From Kutzneria sp. CA-103260 (GTDB lineage: Bacteria > Actinomycetota > Actinomycetes > Mycobacteriales > Pseudonocardiaceae), in contig NZ_CP073318.1 of NCBI RefSeq assembly GCF_018263855.1, positions 7,068,001-7,132,000 of the forward strand: a stretch of DNA of 64,000 nucleotides, given 5' to 3'. Made by a program: the position numbers and the translations under genes. Numbering within the stretch: the stretch's first letter is position 1; the number at the start of each line of letters is the position of its first letter. Positions 38,888 to 47,198 of the stretch are shown piece by piece. A model generated the notes under the pieces. The model did not search any database and was not told the DNA's origin. It worked only from the letters and a program-made list of their open reading frames with translations.

Positions 38888-39858
38888 AATCCCCCCAAAG
38901 CGTCCGGCCATGCGTCACGGTACGCCGGCACGCCGGCGACGGTGGTGGCGGCGAGGATGCCGTGCACGATGGCCCGGGCGAACACCTGCGCGCCGGCTTC
39001 GCACACCCGGTCCAGAGCCATGCCCCGAACGCCGGACAGCTCCTGCCGGCCGGTCGCGAGGGCGAAGATCGTGTCGCCGTCGTACATGGCGTGCGCGGGG
39101 CGGATGGCCCGGGCGAGGCCGTCGTGGGCGACGGCGGCCACGCGCTGGCACTCGGCCTTGGACAGCACGGCGTCGACCGCGACGACGCCGATGGTGGTGT
39201 TCAGTGCCGACCGCTTGGGCTTGAGCTCCACGGCCGCGGCACCCGGGTCCGACAGGCCGAACTCGCCGTCGACCTCGTGGTCCACGGCCCACGGGACACC
39301 GGCGGGATTCACGGCCTCCCCCATGGCATTCACGGCGACGATGGCACCGACGGTCAGCCCGTCGACGACCATGGAAGCCGTACCGATGCCGCCCTTCAAA
39401 GACCCGCACCGCGCACCGGTTCCGGCGCCGACACAGCCCTGCTCGACCGGGCCGTCGGTGGCGGCTTGGCAGGCCGCGTAACCGAAGGCGGCGCCCGGAC
39501 GGTTGCCCCAGTCGGAAAGCTTCAGGTCGAACAGCACCGCCGACGGCACCACCGGCACCACCTCGTGCGGCAACTCCCCCACGCTCACGCCGTGGTTGTG
39601 CTCCGCCAGCCACCGCATCACGCCGTCGGCAGCCGCGAGCCCGTAGGCGCTGCCGCCGGTCAGGCACACGCCGTGGATCTCCTGCACCAGCCGGGACGGC
39701 TCCAGCACGTCCGTCTCCCGCGTGCCCGGCGCGCCACCGCGCTGGTCCACGCCGGCGGTCGCGCCGTCGGGCACGAGAACCACGGTCGTGCCGGTGGCCC
39801 AGCCGTCGCCGAGCCGCTGGTGCTGGCCGACCAGCACACCGGGCACGTCGGTGATCAC
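38884..39858 (-). CDS. S58 family peptidase (P1/DmpA-like, Rv1333 type)
   Basis: 324 aa from GTG 39858. ITDVPGVLVGQHQRLGDGWATGTTVVL at the start (in part) and CLTGGSAYGLAAADGVMRWL are family motifs. The self-cleavage site before the nucleophile is SALNTTIGVVAVDA (Asn-Thr). These enzymes mature into two chains and act as L-aminopeptidase/D-esterase or beta-peptidases. It sits between two ClpS/DUF2017-type pairs with four-base overlaps on both sides; position matches Rv1333. Confidence 0.93.
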   Translation of the reverse strand: MITDVPGVLVGQHQRLGDGWATGTTVVLVPDGATAGVDQRGGAPGTRETDVLEPSRLVQEIHGVCLTGGSAYGLAAADGVMRWLAEHNHGVSVGELPHEVVPVVPSAVLFDLKLSDWGNRPGAAFGYAACQAATDGPVEQGCVGAGTGARCGSLKGGIGTASMVVDGLTVGAIVAVNAMGEAVNPAGVPWAVDHEVDGEFGLSDPGAAAVELKPKRSALNTTIGVVAVDAVLSKAECQRVAAVAHDGLARAIRPAHAMYDGDTIFALATGRQELSGVRGMALDRVCEAGAQVFARAIVHGILAATTVAGVPAYRDAWPDALGGL

Positions 39859-40412
39859 GACGACACCGCGGTGACCAGGCTCTCCTGCACCCAGGTCAGC
39901 CAGTGGTAGACGCCGAGGTGGGACGAGCGGGGATCGTCCTCCGGCAGCTCGTCCGGCATGTCCTCGGTGACGTCCAGGGCCGTGCCCAGGGCCAGCCGCA
40001 CGTCGTTGATCGCCGACAGCCAGGCGTCGGCCTGCTCCGTCGACAGCACGATCCGGCCGCCGTCCGGCGGGCACGTGTCCATCACCACCTGGGCCACGCC
40101 CGTCTTCGCGGCCAGCAGCTCCGGCTCGTGCAGGCTGCGCATGGCCGCCGCCGAGTCCAGGTCCTCCTTGGACGGCTGGTCGTCGTCCAGCCGGTGGAAG
40201 TCGGGCAGCAGCCGGGACAGGATCGGGTCGTCGGGCGCCGTGGACGGGCCCACCCTGATCCCGGTCAGCTCGGCCAGCTCGTCCTCGGGCGCGTCCTGCT
40301 CACGGGCGGCCAGCATGTCCAGCACCTGGCCCACCAGCCCGCGCAGGATCGCCGCCTCCTGCCGGTCCACCTCGGCGACGAGCTGCTCGCCCTGCCGTTG
40401 CCAACCTCTCAC
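39855..40412 (-). CDS. DUF2017 family protein (Rv1332-like)
   Basis: 185 aa, GTG overlapping the clpS stop by four bases. Acidic helical protein: QLVAEVDRQEAAILRGLVGQVLDML, DPILSRLLPDFH, LLAAKTGVAQVVMDTCP, QADAWLSAINDVRLALGTALDV and LGVYHWLTWVQESLVTAV. The family always follows clpS in actinobacteria, suggesting a role with Clp-dependent proteolysis, but no activity is known. Confidence 0.92.
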   Translation of the reverse strand: MRGWQRQGEQLVAEVDRQEAAILRGLVGQVLDMLAAREQDAPEDELAELTGIRVGPSTAPDDPILSRLLPDFHRLDDDQPSKEDLDSAAAMRSLHEPELLAAKTGVAQVVMDTCPPDGGRIVLSTEQADAWLSAINDVRLALGTALDVTEDMPDELPEDDPRSSHLGVYHWLTWVQESLVTAVSS

Positions 40413-40696
40413 GACTTCTGCTGCATGGTCGCCCACAGGCCGGCGGCGTGCAGTTTCGCCACGTCCGACTCCACCTTCTCCTTGCTCCCGGACGAGACGA
40501 TCGCCCGGCCCTTGTGGTGCACGTCGAGCATCAGCTTGGTGGCCTTCTCTCGGCTGTAGCCGAAGATCTTCTGGAGCACGTAGGTGACGTAGGACATCAG
40601 GTTGACCGGGTCGTTCCAGACGACGGTCAGCCACGGATTGTCCTCGCTGCCGACCTCGCTTACCTCCGGCCGCTCATGCTCGACGGGCGTGGTCAT
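40409..40696 (-). CDS. clpS: ATP-dependent Clp protease adaptor ClpS
   Basis: 95 aa. Disordered N-terminal tail (about 1-22) then the ClpS core: WLTVVWNDPVNLMSYVTYVL, KATKLMLDVHHKGRAIV. The Asn-Asp and the His of VHHKG that hold the N-degron amino group are present. It delivers N-end-rule substrates to ClpC(A)/ClpP. First gene of the operon to cysM; divergent from pncB with a 43-bp gap. Confidence 0.95.
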   Translation of the reverse strand: MTTPVEHERPEVSEVGSEDNPWLTVVWNDPVNLMSYVTYVLQKIFGYSREKATKLMLDVHHKGRAIVSSGSKEKVESDVAKLHAAGLWATMQQKS

Positions 40697-40739
40697 ACCG
40701 CCAATGGTGTCATGCCGTTCCCCGTTAGGCTGATCAGCT

Positions 40740-42023
40740 ATGACCAGTTCGAGCACCGCGCTGCTCACCGACCACTACGAGCTGACGATGCTGTCCAGCG
40801 CGCTGCGGGACGACACCGCCGACCGCCCCTGCGTGTTCGAGGTGTTCGCCCGCCGCCTGCCCGACGGCCGCCGCTACGGCGTGGTCGGCGGCACCGCCCG
40901 GCTGCTGGACGCCATCACCCGGTTCCGGTTCGACCGGGCCGAGCTGGACCAGCTGGCCGCGGCCGAGGTGGTGGACGACCGGACGCTGGCATGGCTGGCG
41001 GACTACGAGTTCACCGGCGACGTGGACGGCTACCCCGAGGGCGAGCTGTACTTCCCGGGCTCGCCGATCCTGACCGTGCGGGCCCCGTTCGCGACCGGTG
41101 TGGTGCTGGAGACACTGGCGCTGTCGATCCTCAACCACGACAGCGCGATCGCCTCGGCGGCGGCCCGCATGGTGACCGCGGCCAACGGCCGTCGCATGAT
41201 CGAGATGGGCTCGCGGCGCACCCACGAGGAGGCGGCGGTGGCCTCGGCCCGGGTGGCCTACCTGGCCGGCTTCACGGCGACCTCGAACCTGGAGGCGGGC
41301 CGCCGCTACGGCATCCCGACCGCCGGCACCTCGGCGCACGCCTTCACGCTGCTGCACGACAGCGAGGCGGCGGCGTTCCGGGCCCAGGTGGAGCAGCTGG
41401 GCGCCAGTACAACGCTGCTGGTCGACACGTACGACATCACCAAGGGCATCCAGACGGCGGTGGAGGTCGCGGGCCCGGAGCTGGGCGCGATCCGCATCGA
41501 CTCGGGCGACGTGGGACCGCTGGCCCGGCAGGCGCGCGAGCAGCTGGACTCGCTCGGGGCCCGCAACACGAAGATCGTCGTCTCCGGCGACCTGGACGAG
41601 TACGCCATCGCGGCGCTGCGCGCGGAGCCGGTGGACGCCTACGGCGTGGGCACCTCGCTGGTGACCGGGTCCGGCGCGCCGACCGCCGGCATGGTCTACA
41701 AGCTGGTGGAGGTGGCCGGCCGGCCGGTGGCCAAGCGCAGCTCGCACAAGGAGTCGCGCGGCGGCCGCAAGGGCGCGCTGCGCCGCTTCCGCGAGACGGG
41801 CACCGCGACCGAAGAGGTCGTCTACACCATGGACAATCGCCCCGAGCCGGGCGAGCACGACCGCGAGCTGCAGATCCCCCTGCTGCGGGCTGGACAGCCG
41901 GTGGCGGACCTGCCGACCATCGAGCAGAGCCGGGAACGACTGCGGCAGGCCCTGGTCAGCGTGCCGTGGGAGGGCCTGAAGCTCTCGCACGGCGAACCGG
42001 CGATCCCGACGACCTTCCTGTGA
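40740..42023 (+). CDS. pncB: Nicotinate phosphoribosyltransferase
   Basis: 427 aa. LLTDHYELTMLSSALRDD, EMGSRRTHEEAAVASARVA and PTAGTSAHAFTLLHDSE (the active-site His, autophosphorylated in this family), IRIDSGDVGPLARQA for PRPP binding. Converts nicotinate to NaMN in NAD salvage. Followed seven bases later by a nicotinamidase gene, so the two steps from nicotinamide are co-transcribed. Neighbour of clpS as in Rv1330c-Rv1331. Confidence 0.96.
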   Translation: MTSSSTALLTDHYELTMLSSALRDDTADRPCVFEVFARRLPDGRRYGVVGGTARLLDAITRFRFDRAELDQLAAAEVVDDRTLAWLADYEFTGDVDGYPEGELYFPGSPILTVRAPFATGVVLETLALSILNHDSAIASAAARMVTAANGRRMIEMGSRRTHEEAAVASARVAYLAGFTATSNLEAGRRYGIPTAGTSAHAFTLLHDSEAAAFRAQVEQLGASTTLLVDTYDITKGIQTAVEVAGPELGAIRIDSGDVGPLARQAREQLDSLGARNTKIVVSGDLDEYAIAALRAEPVDAYGVGTSLVTGSGAPTAGMVYKLVEVAGRPVAKRSSHKESRGGRKGALRRFRETGTATEEVVYTMDNRPEPGEHDRELQIPLLRAGQPVADLPTIEQSRERLRQALVSVPWEGLKLSHGEPAIPTTFL

Positions 42024-42030
42024 GGCTGCG

Positions 42031-42600
42031 ATGGCTACCGCACTGATCGTGGTGGACGTGCAGAACGACTTCTGCGAGGGCGGCTCGCTGGCGGTGGCCG
42101 GCGGCGCGGCCGTGGCGGCCGATGTGTCCCGGCACATCGCGTCCAGCGCGTACGACCATGTCGTGGCGACCCGGGACTACCACATCGATCCCGGCGCCCA
42201 CTTCAGCGAGACACCGGACTTCGTGGACAGCTGGCCGGTGCACTGCGTGGCCGGCACGGCGGGCGCCTCGTTCCACCCGGAGCTGGACGTCGTCCCGGTG
42301 CGGGCGGTGTTCTCCAAGGGCGCCTACGCGGCGGCGTACTCGGGTTTCGAGGGCGACGGCCCAGCGGGCAGGTCACTCACGGATTGGTTGCGGGACAACG
42401 GGGTCGACCGCGTTGACGTGGTCGGCATCGCGACCGACCACTGCGTGCGCGCGACGGCGTTGGACGCGAGCAGGGCGGGATTCGCCACCACGGTCCTGCT
42501 GGATCTGACCGCGGGCGTGGCGACCGAGACCACCGACCGGGCGCTGGATGAGCTGCGCTCGGCCGGCGTCACGCTGGTGGGAACCCCGAGGCTCGGCTGA
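42031..42600 (+). CDS. pncA: Nicotinamidase / isochorismatase family hydrolase
   Basis: 189 aa. Catalytic Asp in ALIVVDVQNDFCEGG, the Lys in VFSKGAYAAAYS and the nucleophile Cys in IATDHCVRATALDA; metal ligands in RDYHIDPGAHF. Hydrolyses nicotinamide to nicotinate. It is the pyrazinamidase family. The operon with pncB supports NAD salvage over an isochorismatase role. Confidence 0.94.
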   Translation: MATALIVVDVQNDFCEGGSLAVAGGAAVAADVSRHIASSAYDHVVATRDYHIDPGAHFSETPDFVDSWPVHCVAGTAGASFHPELDVVPVRAVFSKGAYAAAYSGFEGDGPAGRSLTDWLRDNGVDRVDVVGIATDHCVRATALDASRAGFATTVLLDLTAGVATETTDRALDELRSAGVTLVGTPRLG

Positions 42601-42614
42601 GCCCCGGGGTCACC

Positions 42615-43262
42615 TCACGAGGTGGGTGAGCAGGCGGCGTGGCCGACGATCACGTCGCCGCTCATCGGGCCGTCGCCGTTGGGGAACAGCTCGATGTGCA
42701 GCATGTTGATGGTCACGCTGCCGTCGTTGGGGTCGGCCTGGATGACCTCGTTGAAGACGATCTTGGCCTGCGGGTGGTCGGCCGGGCCGACGGTGGCGGT
42801 GTAGTTGGCCGGGATCGGCTTCGGCGCGTTCACGCCCTGCAGGCCGCTGAACTGGAAGGCGACCGTGGTGCTGGTGGTCGTGGCCGCGCAGCTCGCGGCA
42901 TAGCTGGCCAGCTTGATCTCCGGGCCGCCGTAGGGCGTCAACGCGGTGAGGTCGAAGCTGCCGCCGGTGGCCTGCATCTTGGCCGTCTTCGCGCCGGCGT
43001 CCTTGGTGCACGTGGTGTTGCCGGCGCCGAAGCTGGCCACGCCACGCGCGGTCGTGCCGTTGCTGGTGTTCTGCTGGTCGGCCGTGACGTCGCACGGTGC
43101 GATCGGCGGCACCGTGACGGGACGGCCGGTGCGGGTCACGTCGACCGATCCCAGCGAGGTCTGGCCAAGCGGCGTCGCCCCGGCCGGAACCGCCGTGAGC
43201 GTCATCGCCGCGGCAACCGCGGCCGCCCCGGCTCCGACGCGCCGCGCGCTCCTGCTGAGCAT
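42615..43262 (-). CDS. Secreted choice-of-anchor P family-like protein
   Basis: 215 aa. Signal peptide (MLSRSARRVGAGAAAVAAAM ending PAGA), then a Thr/Ala-rich beta domain with an internal disulfide candidate (four Cys: PCDVTAD, TTCTKDA, ASCAATT, HAACSPTS). Phrases such as VTINMLHIELFPNGDGPMSGDVIVGHA are typical of this surface-protein family of unknown function. Convergent with pncA. Confidence 0.75.
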   Translation of the reverse strand: MLSRSARRVGAGAAAVAAAMTLTAVPAGATPLGQTSLGSVDVTRTGRPVTVPPIAPCDVTADQQNTSNGTTARGVASFGAGNTTCTKDAGAKTAKMQATGGSFDLTALTPYGGPEIKLASYAASCAATTTSTTVAFQFSGLQGVNAPKPIPANYTATVGPADHPQAKIVFNEVIQADPNDGSVTINMLHIELFPNGDGPMSGDVIVGHAACSPTS

Positions 43263-43363
43263 TCGGATCCTTTCTCCGGTGAGGGTCGTTCGCGTCCGAT
43301 CATCTGCGCCCGGTCGCCGTCATGTAACCCGACGGGGCGTTAGCCACCCATACGAGTGACACA

Positions 43364-44527
43364 TCAGCGGATTGACACCAATTCCGGGGTGTGCGCGCTC
43401 ACTCCGCCGGTGCCCAGCAGCCGGTCGAGCGCCGCCACCACCCGTTGGCCGGCCTGGCCGTCACCGAACGGATTCTGTCCGGACGGCAGGCGCAGGTGCG
43501 AGCCCAGCAGCCAGTCGGCCTCAGCGACGATGCGGGTGTCGTTGGTGCCGACCACCCAGGCGTAGCCGGCGTCGACCGCCTCGGTGCGTTCGGTGTGGTC
43601 CCGGACCACCAGCGTCGGCACCCCGAAACTCGGCGCTTCCTCTTGCAAGCCACCGGAATCGGTGACCACCAGCGCCGCCTGCCGCAACGCGCGGAGCAGG
43701 TCCGGGTAGTCCAGCGGCTCGCAGAGCCACACCCGGTCGTGTCCCTGCAAGGCACCCGACACCTGGGCCTGCACCGAGGGATTGGGGTGCATCGGCAGCA
43801 ACACGTGCACGTCGGGGTGACGATCCACCATGGCCCGCACGGCGGCCAGCACCCGGTCCAGGGGCGCGCCCCACGACTCACGGCGGTGCACGGTCACCAG
43901 CACGATGCGGCCCTGGTCGGCGTTGACTCGCGCCTCCAGCTCCAGCAAGGCCTTGCTGCGTGGCGGCAGATTCGCGGCGACGACGTGTTGCAGAGCGTCC
44001 ACAACAGTGTTGCCGGTGACAGTGATTCGTTGGCTGGGCACGGACTCCGCGCGCAGCTGGCGCGCGGCGGCCTCGGTCGGCGCGAGGTGCAGGGCGGCGA
44101 TCCGGGAGATCATCTGCCGGGTGCCCTCCTCAGGGAAGGGCGAGGCCAGGTCTCCGGTCCGTAGCCCGGCACCCAGGTGCACCACGGGCACGCCGCGCCA
44201 GTAGGCGGTCATCGCGCCGGCCAGCGCGGTCGACGTGTCGCCCTGAACCATCACGACGGCCGGGTGGCGGCGCACGATCAGCTCGTCCAGCCGTCGCAGC
44301 ATGCCGGCGACCAGTTCGGCCTGGCTGCCGATCTCGCGGCGTAGCGGCACAAAGGCGTCCGGCCGCAGGTCGAAGGCGGACAGCGCCTGCTCGACCATGC
44401 CCACGTGCTGTCCGCTGTGCACGATCATCGGACGCAGCAGGGGGTGGCCGGACAGCGCGAGCGCCACCGGCGCGGCCTTGAGTGCCTCCGGCCGGGTGCC
44501 GGCCAGCAGCAGCACTTCGGTGCTCAA
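43364..44527 (-). CDS. wecB: UDP-N-acetylglucosamine 2-epimerase (non-hydrolysing)
   Basis: 387 aa, TTG start with GAGGAGCGA upstream. LLLAGTRPEALKAAPVALAL, VMVQGDTSTALAGAMTAYW, VHLGAGLRTGDLASPFPEEG and VTDSGGLQEEAPSFGVPTLV are the GT-B epimerase motifs. Makes UDP-ManNAc for cell-wall polymers such as teichoic or capsular glycans. No other ManNAc genes are nearby. Divergent from a small membrane protein and a GT2 gene. Confidence 0.93.
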   Translation of the reverse strand: MSTEVLLLAGTRPEALKAAPVALALSGHPLLRPMIVHSGQHVGMVEQALSAFDLRPDAFVPLRREIGSQAELVAGMLRRLDELIVRRHPAVVMVQGDTSTALAGAMTAYWRGVPVVHLGAGLRTGDLASPFPEEGTRQMISRIAALHLAPTEAAARQLRAESVPSQRITVTGNTVVDALQHVVAANLPPRSKALLELEARVNADQGRIVLVTVHRRESWGAPLDRVLAAVRAMVDRHPDVHVLLPMHPNPSVQAQVSGALQGHDRVWLCEPLDYPDLLRALRQAALVVTDSGGLQEEAPSFGVPTLVVRDHTERTEAVDAGYAWVVGTNDTRIVAEADWLLGSHLRLPSGQNPFGDGQAGQRVVAALDRLLGTGGVSAHTPELVSIR

Positions 44528-44824
44528 GGGGCTCGCTCCTCACATGTCCCGGGTCGACGACCGGCGGGCGGGATGTGTTTCGCGCATGCGGGGGTCCTCC
44601 TGGCAGGTGGGAGAAGGGCGAGCTTTGGACTATTGACCTTCACCCGAACTAGGCAAAGCTCGGCGACCCACATGAGGGACACCGTTCCACCGTTTCGCCC
44701 AGCCGCCACTACGCAGGGTGCCGATCTCAGCCAGTTCAGCGTCACCTAGCCACCCGTTCCGGCCGTTCAGGCAACGGAGCGCGACTCCGATACCTCGCTG
44801 GACGCGAACGTGAAAGGACCACGC
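44528..44824. promoter_or_regulatory. Divergent intergenic region wecB / membrane protein
   Basis: About 300 bp without a gene; it should hold both divergent promoters. I see no strong palindrome or repeat. A TTGACC-like hexamer sits near 44633 on the + strand. Confidence 0.3.
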
Positions 44825-45214
44825 GTGACAGTTGTGACAACCCATCGCGCCCCGGTGTCGGACCGGGCCGTCGTGGTGCTGCTGGTCGCGGTCGCCGCCG
44901 GGCTGGTGCTCGCGCGCCGGCTCTACCGCGACGTGGAGATCGCCCTGGCCGGACTGGCGACCCCGTCCGTCCACACCGGACAGGCGGGCCGGTCGGCCTA
45001 CCTGCTCGTGCCACTGCTCCTGACGGTCTCGGTGGTAGTCGCACTGTGGCCCCGGACCGTCCGGAAGGCGTTGGTGGCGCTGGGTTTCACCACGGCGGCA
45101 CTGGCCGCGGTGGACGTGTTGGCGGTGTTGCTGGGGTCCCTGGCCGGTGTGCTCGGCGGGATGGCCTCGCTGGTGTTGTTCGGGTGGTTGGCCGTGCGGC
45201 GGGAGAAGTTATGA
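44825..45214 (+). CDS. Membrane protein of unknown function
   Basis: 129 aa from GTG 44825, eight bases after AAAGGA. Three or four transmembrane helices (AVVVLLVAVAAGLVLARRLY, YLLVPLLLTVSVVVALW, TTAALAAVDVLAVLLGSLAG, GMASLVLFGWLAV). Its stop overlaps the GT2 start (ATGA at 45211-45214), so the two may work together in polysaccharide synthesis. Confidence 0.75.
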   Translation: MTVVTTHRAPVSDRAVVVLLVAVAAGLVLARRLYRDVEIALAGLATPSVHTGQAGRSAYLLVPLLLTVSVVVALWPRTVRKALVALGFTTAALAAVDVLAVLLGSLAGVLGGMASLVLFGWLAVRREKL

Positions 45215-45942
45215 ACCTGGGTGATCCGACCAGACTGGAGTGGCACTTCTTCGTGCCGTGCCGTGACGAGCAGGCCGTCATCGGCGGCACCATCACGTAT
45301 CTGCGGCAGACCTTCAAGGCGGCGCACGTCTGGGTCATCGACGACGACTCCGACGACCGGACCGCCGCCGTGGTGCGGAGTCTGCGCCGCATCGAGGGGC
45401 GGTACATCCACCTCGTGCAGCGCTACCGGCCACAGGCTCGGACCGGCAAGGACGACGCCCTCGACGCCGCGTACCGGGCGCTCAAGGTGTGGCAGGGCCG
45501 GCACGCCACGCCCGAGCGGGCCATCATCACCGTGCTCGACGCCGGCAGCCGGCCGGCCTGGAACTGCCTGGGCATCACCGCCGCGCAGTTCGAGGACCCG
45601 CGGACCGGGGCCGTGCAGATCGACGTGCGGACCAACGGCGAGGGCCGGAGCTGGTTCAAGCGGCTCACCAACGCCTACCTGGCCCGGCCGGCCGACGCGA
45701 ACCCGTTGAGCGGCAACGGCCGGTTCGTCCGGCTCTCCGCCCTGGACTCGATCGCCGGGCCCGAGGGCAAGCCGTGGCGGGGCATGCGCCCGCTGACCAT
45801 CGGGTACGCCCGGGACACCTTCATCTACCAGCCGTCGACGCCCAGCCGGCTGCCGGTGCCCGAGATCGCCGCCGGGGTGAGAAAAGTCCCAGCTGTCCGC
45901 TACCCGTCCCCGATTAGGGTCACAACGAGTAACTCGTTGTGA
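45211..45942 (+). CDS. Truncated family 2 glycosyltransferase, possibly degenerate
   Basis: 243 aa. The start EWHFFVPCRDEQAVIGGTITYLR and VWVIDDDSDDRTAAVV is a GT2 nucleotide-binding fold. The metal-binding D-x-D reads LDAGSR instead of DAD, the segment before LSGNGRFVRLSALDSIAGP is short, and after KPWRGM the frame runs into unrelated sequence without the QxxRW motif or transmembrane helices of full-length relatives (about 400 aa or more). The last codons lie inside the bioY promoter palindrome. Probably a deletion remnant. Confidence 0.65.
   Translation: MNLGDPTRLEWHFFVPCRDEQAVIGGTITYLRQTFKAAHVWVIDDDSDDRTAAVVRSLRRIEGRYIHLVQRYRPQARTGKDDALDAAYRALKVWQGRHATPERAIITVLDAGSRPAWNCLGITAAQFEDPRTGAVQIDVRTNGEGRSWFKRLTNAYLARPADANPLSGNGRFVRLSALDSIAGPEGKPWRGMRPLTIGYARDTFIYQPSTPSRLPVPEIAAGVRKVPAVRYPSPIRVTTSNSL
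45915..45941 (+). promoter_or_regulatory. bioY promoter -10 and operator palindrome
   Basis: TAGGGT (45915-45920) fits a -10. It is followed by CACAACGAGT-A-ACTCGTTGTG (45921-45941), a perfect 10+1+10 palindrome, 14 bases before the bioY ATG. A biotin-responsive repressor site is plausible; the sequence differs from the BioQ sites I know. Confidence 0.6.
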
Positions 45943-45955
45943 GGAGGGGACCCTG

Positions 45956-46543
45956 ATGTCCGTGCTCGCTGTGACCGATCGCCGGGCCGTGCTGGCCGAC
46001 GCGATTCCCGGTGCCCTGGCCAAGGATGCCGCCCTGGTGCTGTCCGGCGCCGCGCTGACCGGGTTGGCCGCGCAGATCGCCGTGCACATCCCGGGCAGCC
46101 CGGTTCCGGTCACCGGCCAGACCTTCGCCGCCCTGCTGGTCGGCGCCGGCATCGGCTGGAAGCGCGGCGGGCTGTCGCTGGCGCTGTACTTCGTCGCCGG
46201 GCTCGCCGGCGTGCCGTGGTTCACCGACGGGGCCGCCGGCTGGGCCTCGGTCACCGGCGGCTACCTGGTCGGCTTCATCGCCGCCAGCGCCCTCGTCGGT
46301 GCTCTGGCCCGCGTCGGCGGCGACCGCACGCCGCTACGCACCGTCGGCACCATGGTGCTCGGCAACCTCGTCATCTACGCCGTCGGCGTGCCCTGGCTGA
46401 TGGCCGCCACCGGCATGGATCTGCGGGCCGCACTGCTGGCGGGAGTCGTGCCCTTCCTCCTCGGTGACGCAATCAAGGTCGCCCTCGCTGCGGGCCTGCT
46501 GCCCGGCACCTGGGCCCTGGTCCGCCGCTTCCAGCAGTCCTGA
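45956..46543 (+). CDS. bioY: Biotin transporter substrate-binding subunit BioY
   Basis: 195 aa, ATG with GAGGAGGGGACC upstream. Six transmembrane helices and the BioY signature PGSPVPVTGQTFAALLVGA, then GVPWFTDGAAGWASVTGGYLVGF. The S-component of an ECF biotin importer; no bioM/bioN follow, so it uses a shared energising module or works alone. Followed after two bases by lipB, linking uptake of biotin and lipoate attachment. Confidence 0.94.
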   Translation: MSVLAVTDRRAVLADAIPGALAKDAALVLSGAALTGLAAQIAVHIPGSPVPVTGQTFAALLVGAGIGWKRGGLSLALYFVAGLAGVPWFTDGAAGWASVTGGYLVGFIAASALVGALARVGGDRTPLRTVGTMVLGNLVIYAVGVPWLMAATGMDLRAALLAGVVPFLLGDAIKVALAAGLLPGTWALVRRFQQS

Positions 46544-46545
46544 CC

Positions 46546-47166
46546 ATGCGGCGGATCGATCTCGGCGTCGTCGACTACGAGCAGGCCGCCGCGGACATGC
46601 GCGGGTGGGTGGCCGAGCGCCAGGAGGACCGGGCCGAGGACCGGCTCTTCCTGCTCAGCCACCCGCCCGTGGTCACCTACAGCCCACGCACCGACCCGGC
46701 GGATCTGCCCACCGGCATGCAGATCGTCGAGGTGGACCGCGGCGGCTACGCGACGTATCACGGGCCTGGGCAGCTGATCGGGTACCTGGTGGTCAACGTG
46801 CGGCAGCGCGGGCCGGTGGACATCGTGCGGTGGGTGGAGAACGGGCTCATCGAGGCGTTGGCGGCACTGGGGTTCGCAACCGTCCGGCGGGAGACTCCGC
46901 CCGGCGAGAGCAGCCTGGTCGGGGTGTGGACGCCGGATCACCGCAAGCTGGTGTCGATCGGCATGCGGATCCGGCGTGGTGTCACGAGCCACGGATTCGC
47001 CATCAACGTCGACCCTGACATGTCGGTGTACCGCGACTTCACCGCTTGTGCACTGCCCGGCGTGACGATGTGCTCACTGGCCGAACTGGCTTCGGAGCAG
47101 GGAGTTTCCACGCCGTCGGAGGCGGCGGTCCGGGACGCGGTCGCCACGGCCCTCGGCGCTGCGTAA
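46546..47166 (+). CDS. lipB: Lipoyl(octanoyl) transferase
   Basis: 206 aa. RGGYATYHGPGQLIGYLVVN is the family signature, the catalytic Lys is in DHRKLVSIGMRIRRGVTSHG and the acyl-accepting Cys in DFTACALPGVTMCSL (canonical PCG is relaxed to ACA here). Moves octanoyl from ACP to lipoate-dependent enzymes. Two bases after bioY; lipA is not in view. Confidence 0.93.
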   Translation: MRRIDLGVVDYEQAAADMRGWVAERQEDRAEDRLFLLSHPPVVTYSPRTDPADLPTGMQIVEVDRGGYATYHGPGQLIGYLVVNVRQRGPVDIVRWVENGLIEALAALGFATVRRETPPGESSLVGVWTPDHRKLVSIGMRIRRGVTSHGFAINVDPDMSVYRDFTACALPGVTMCSLAELASEQGVSTPSEAAVRDAVATALGAA

Positions 47167-47198
47167 GCCTGTCAGGGTGGGCGGGTAACGTCTTCGCC

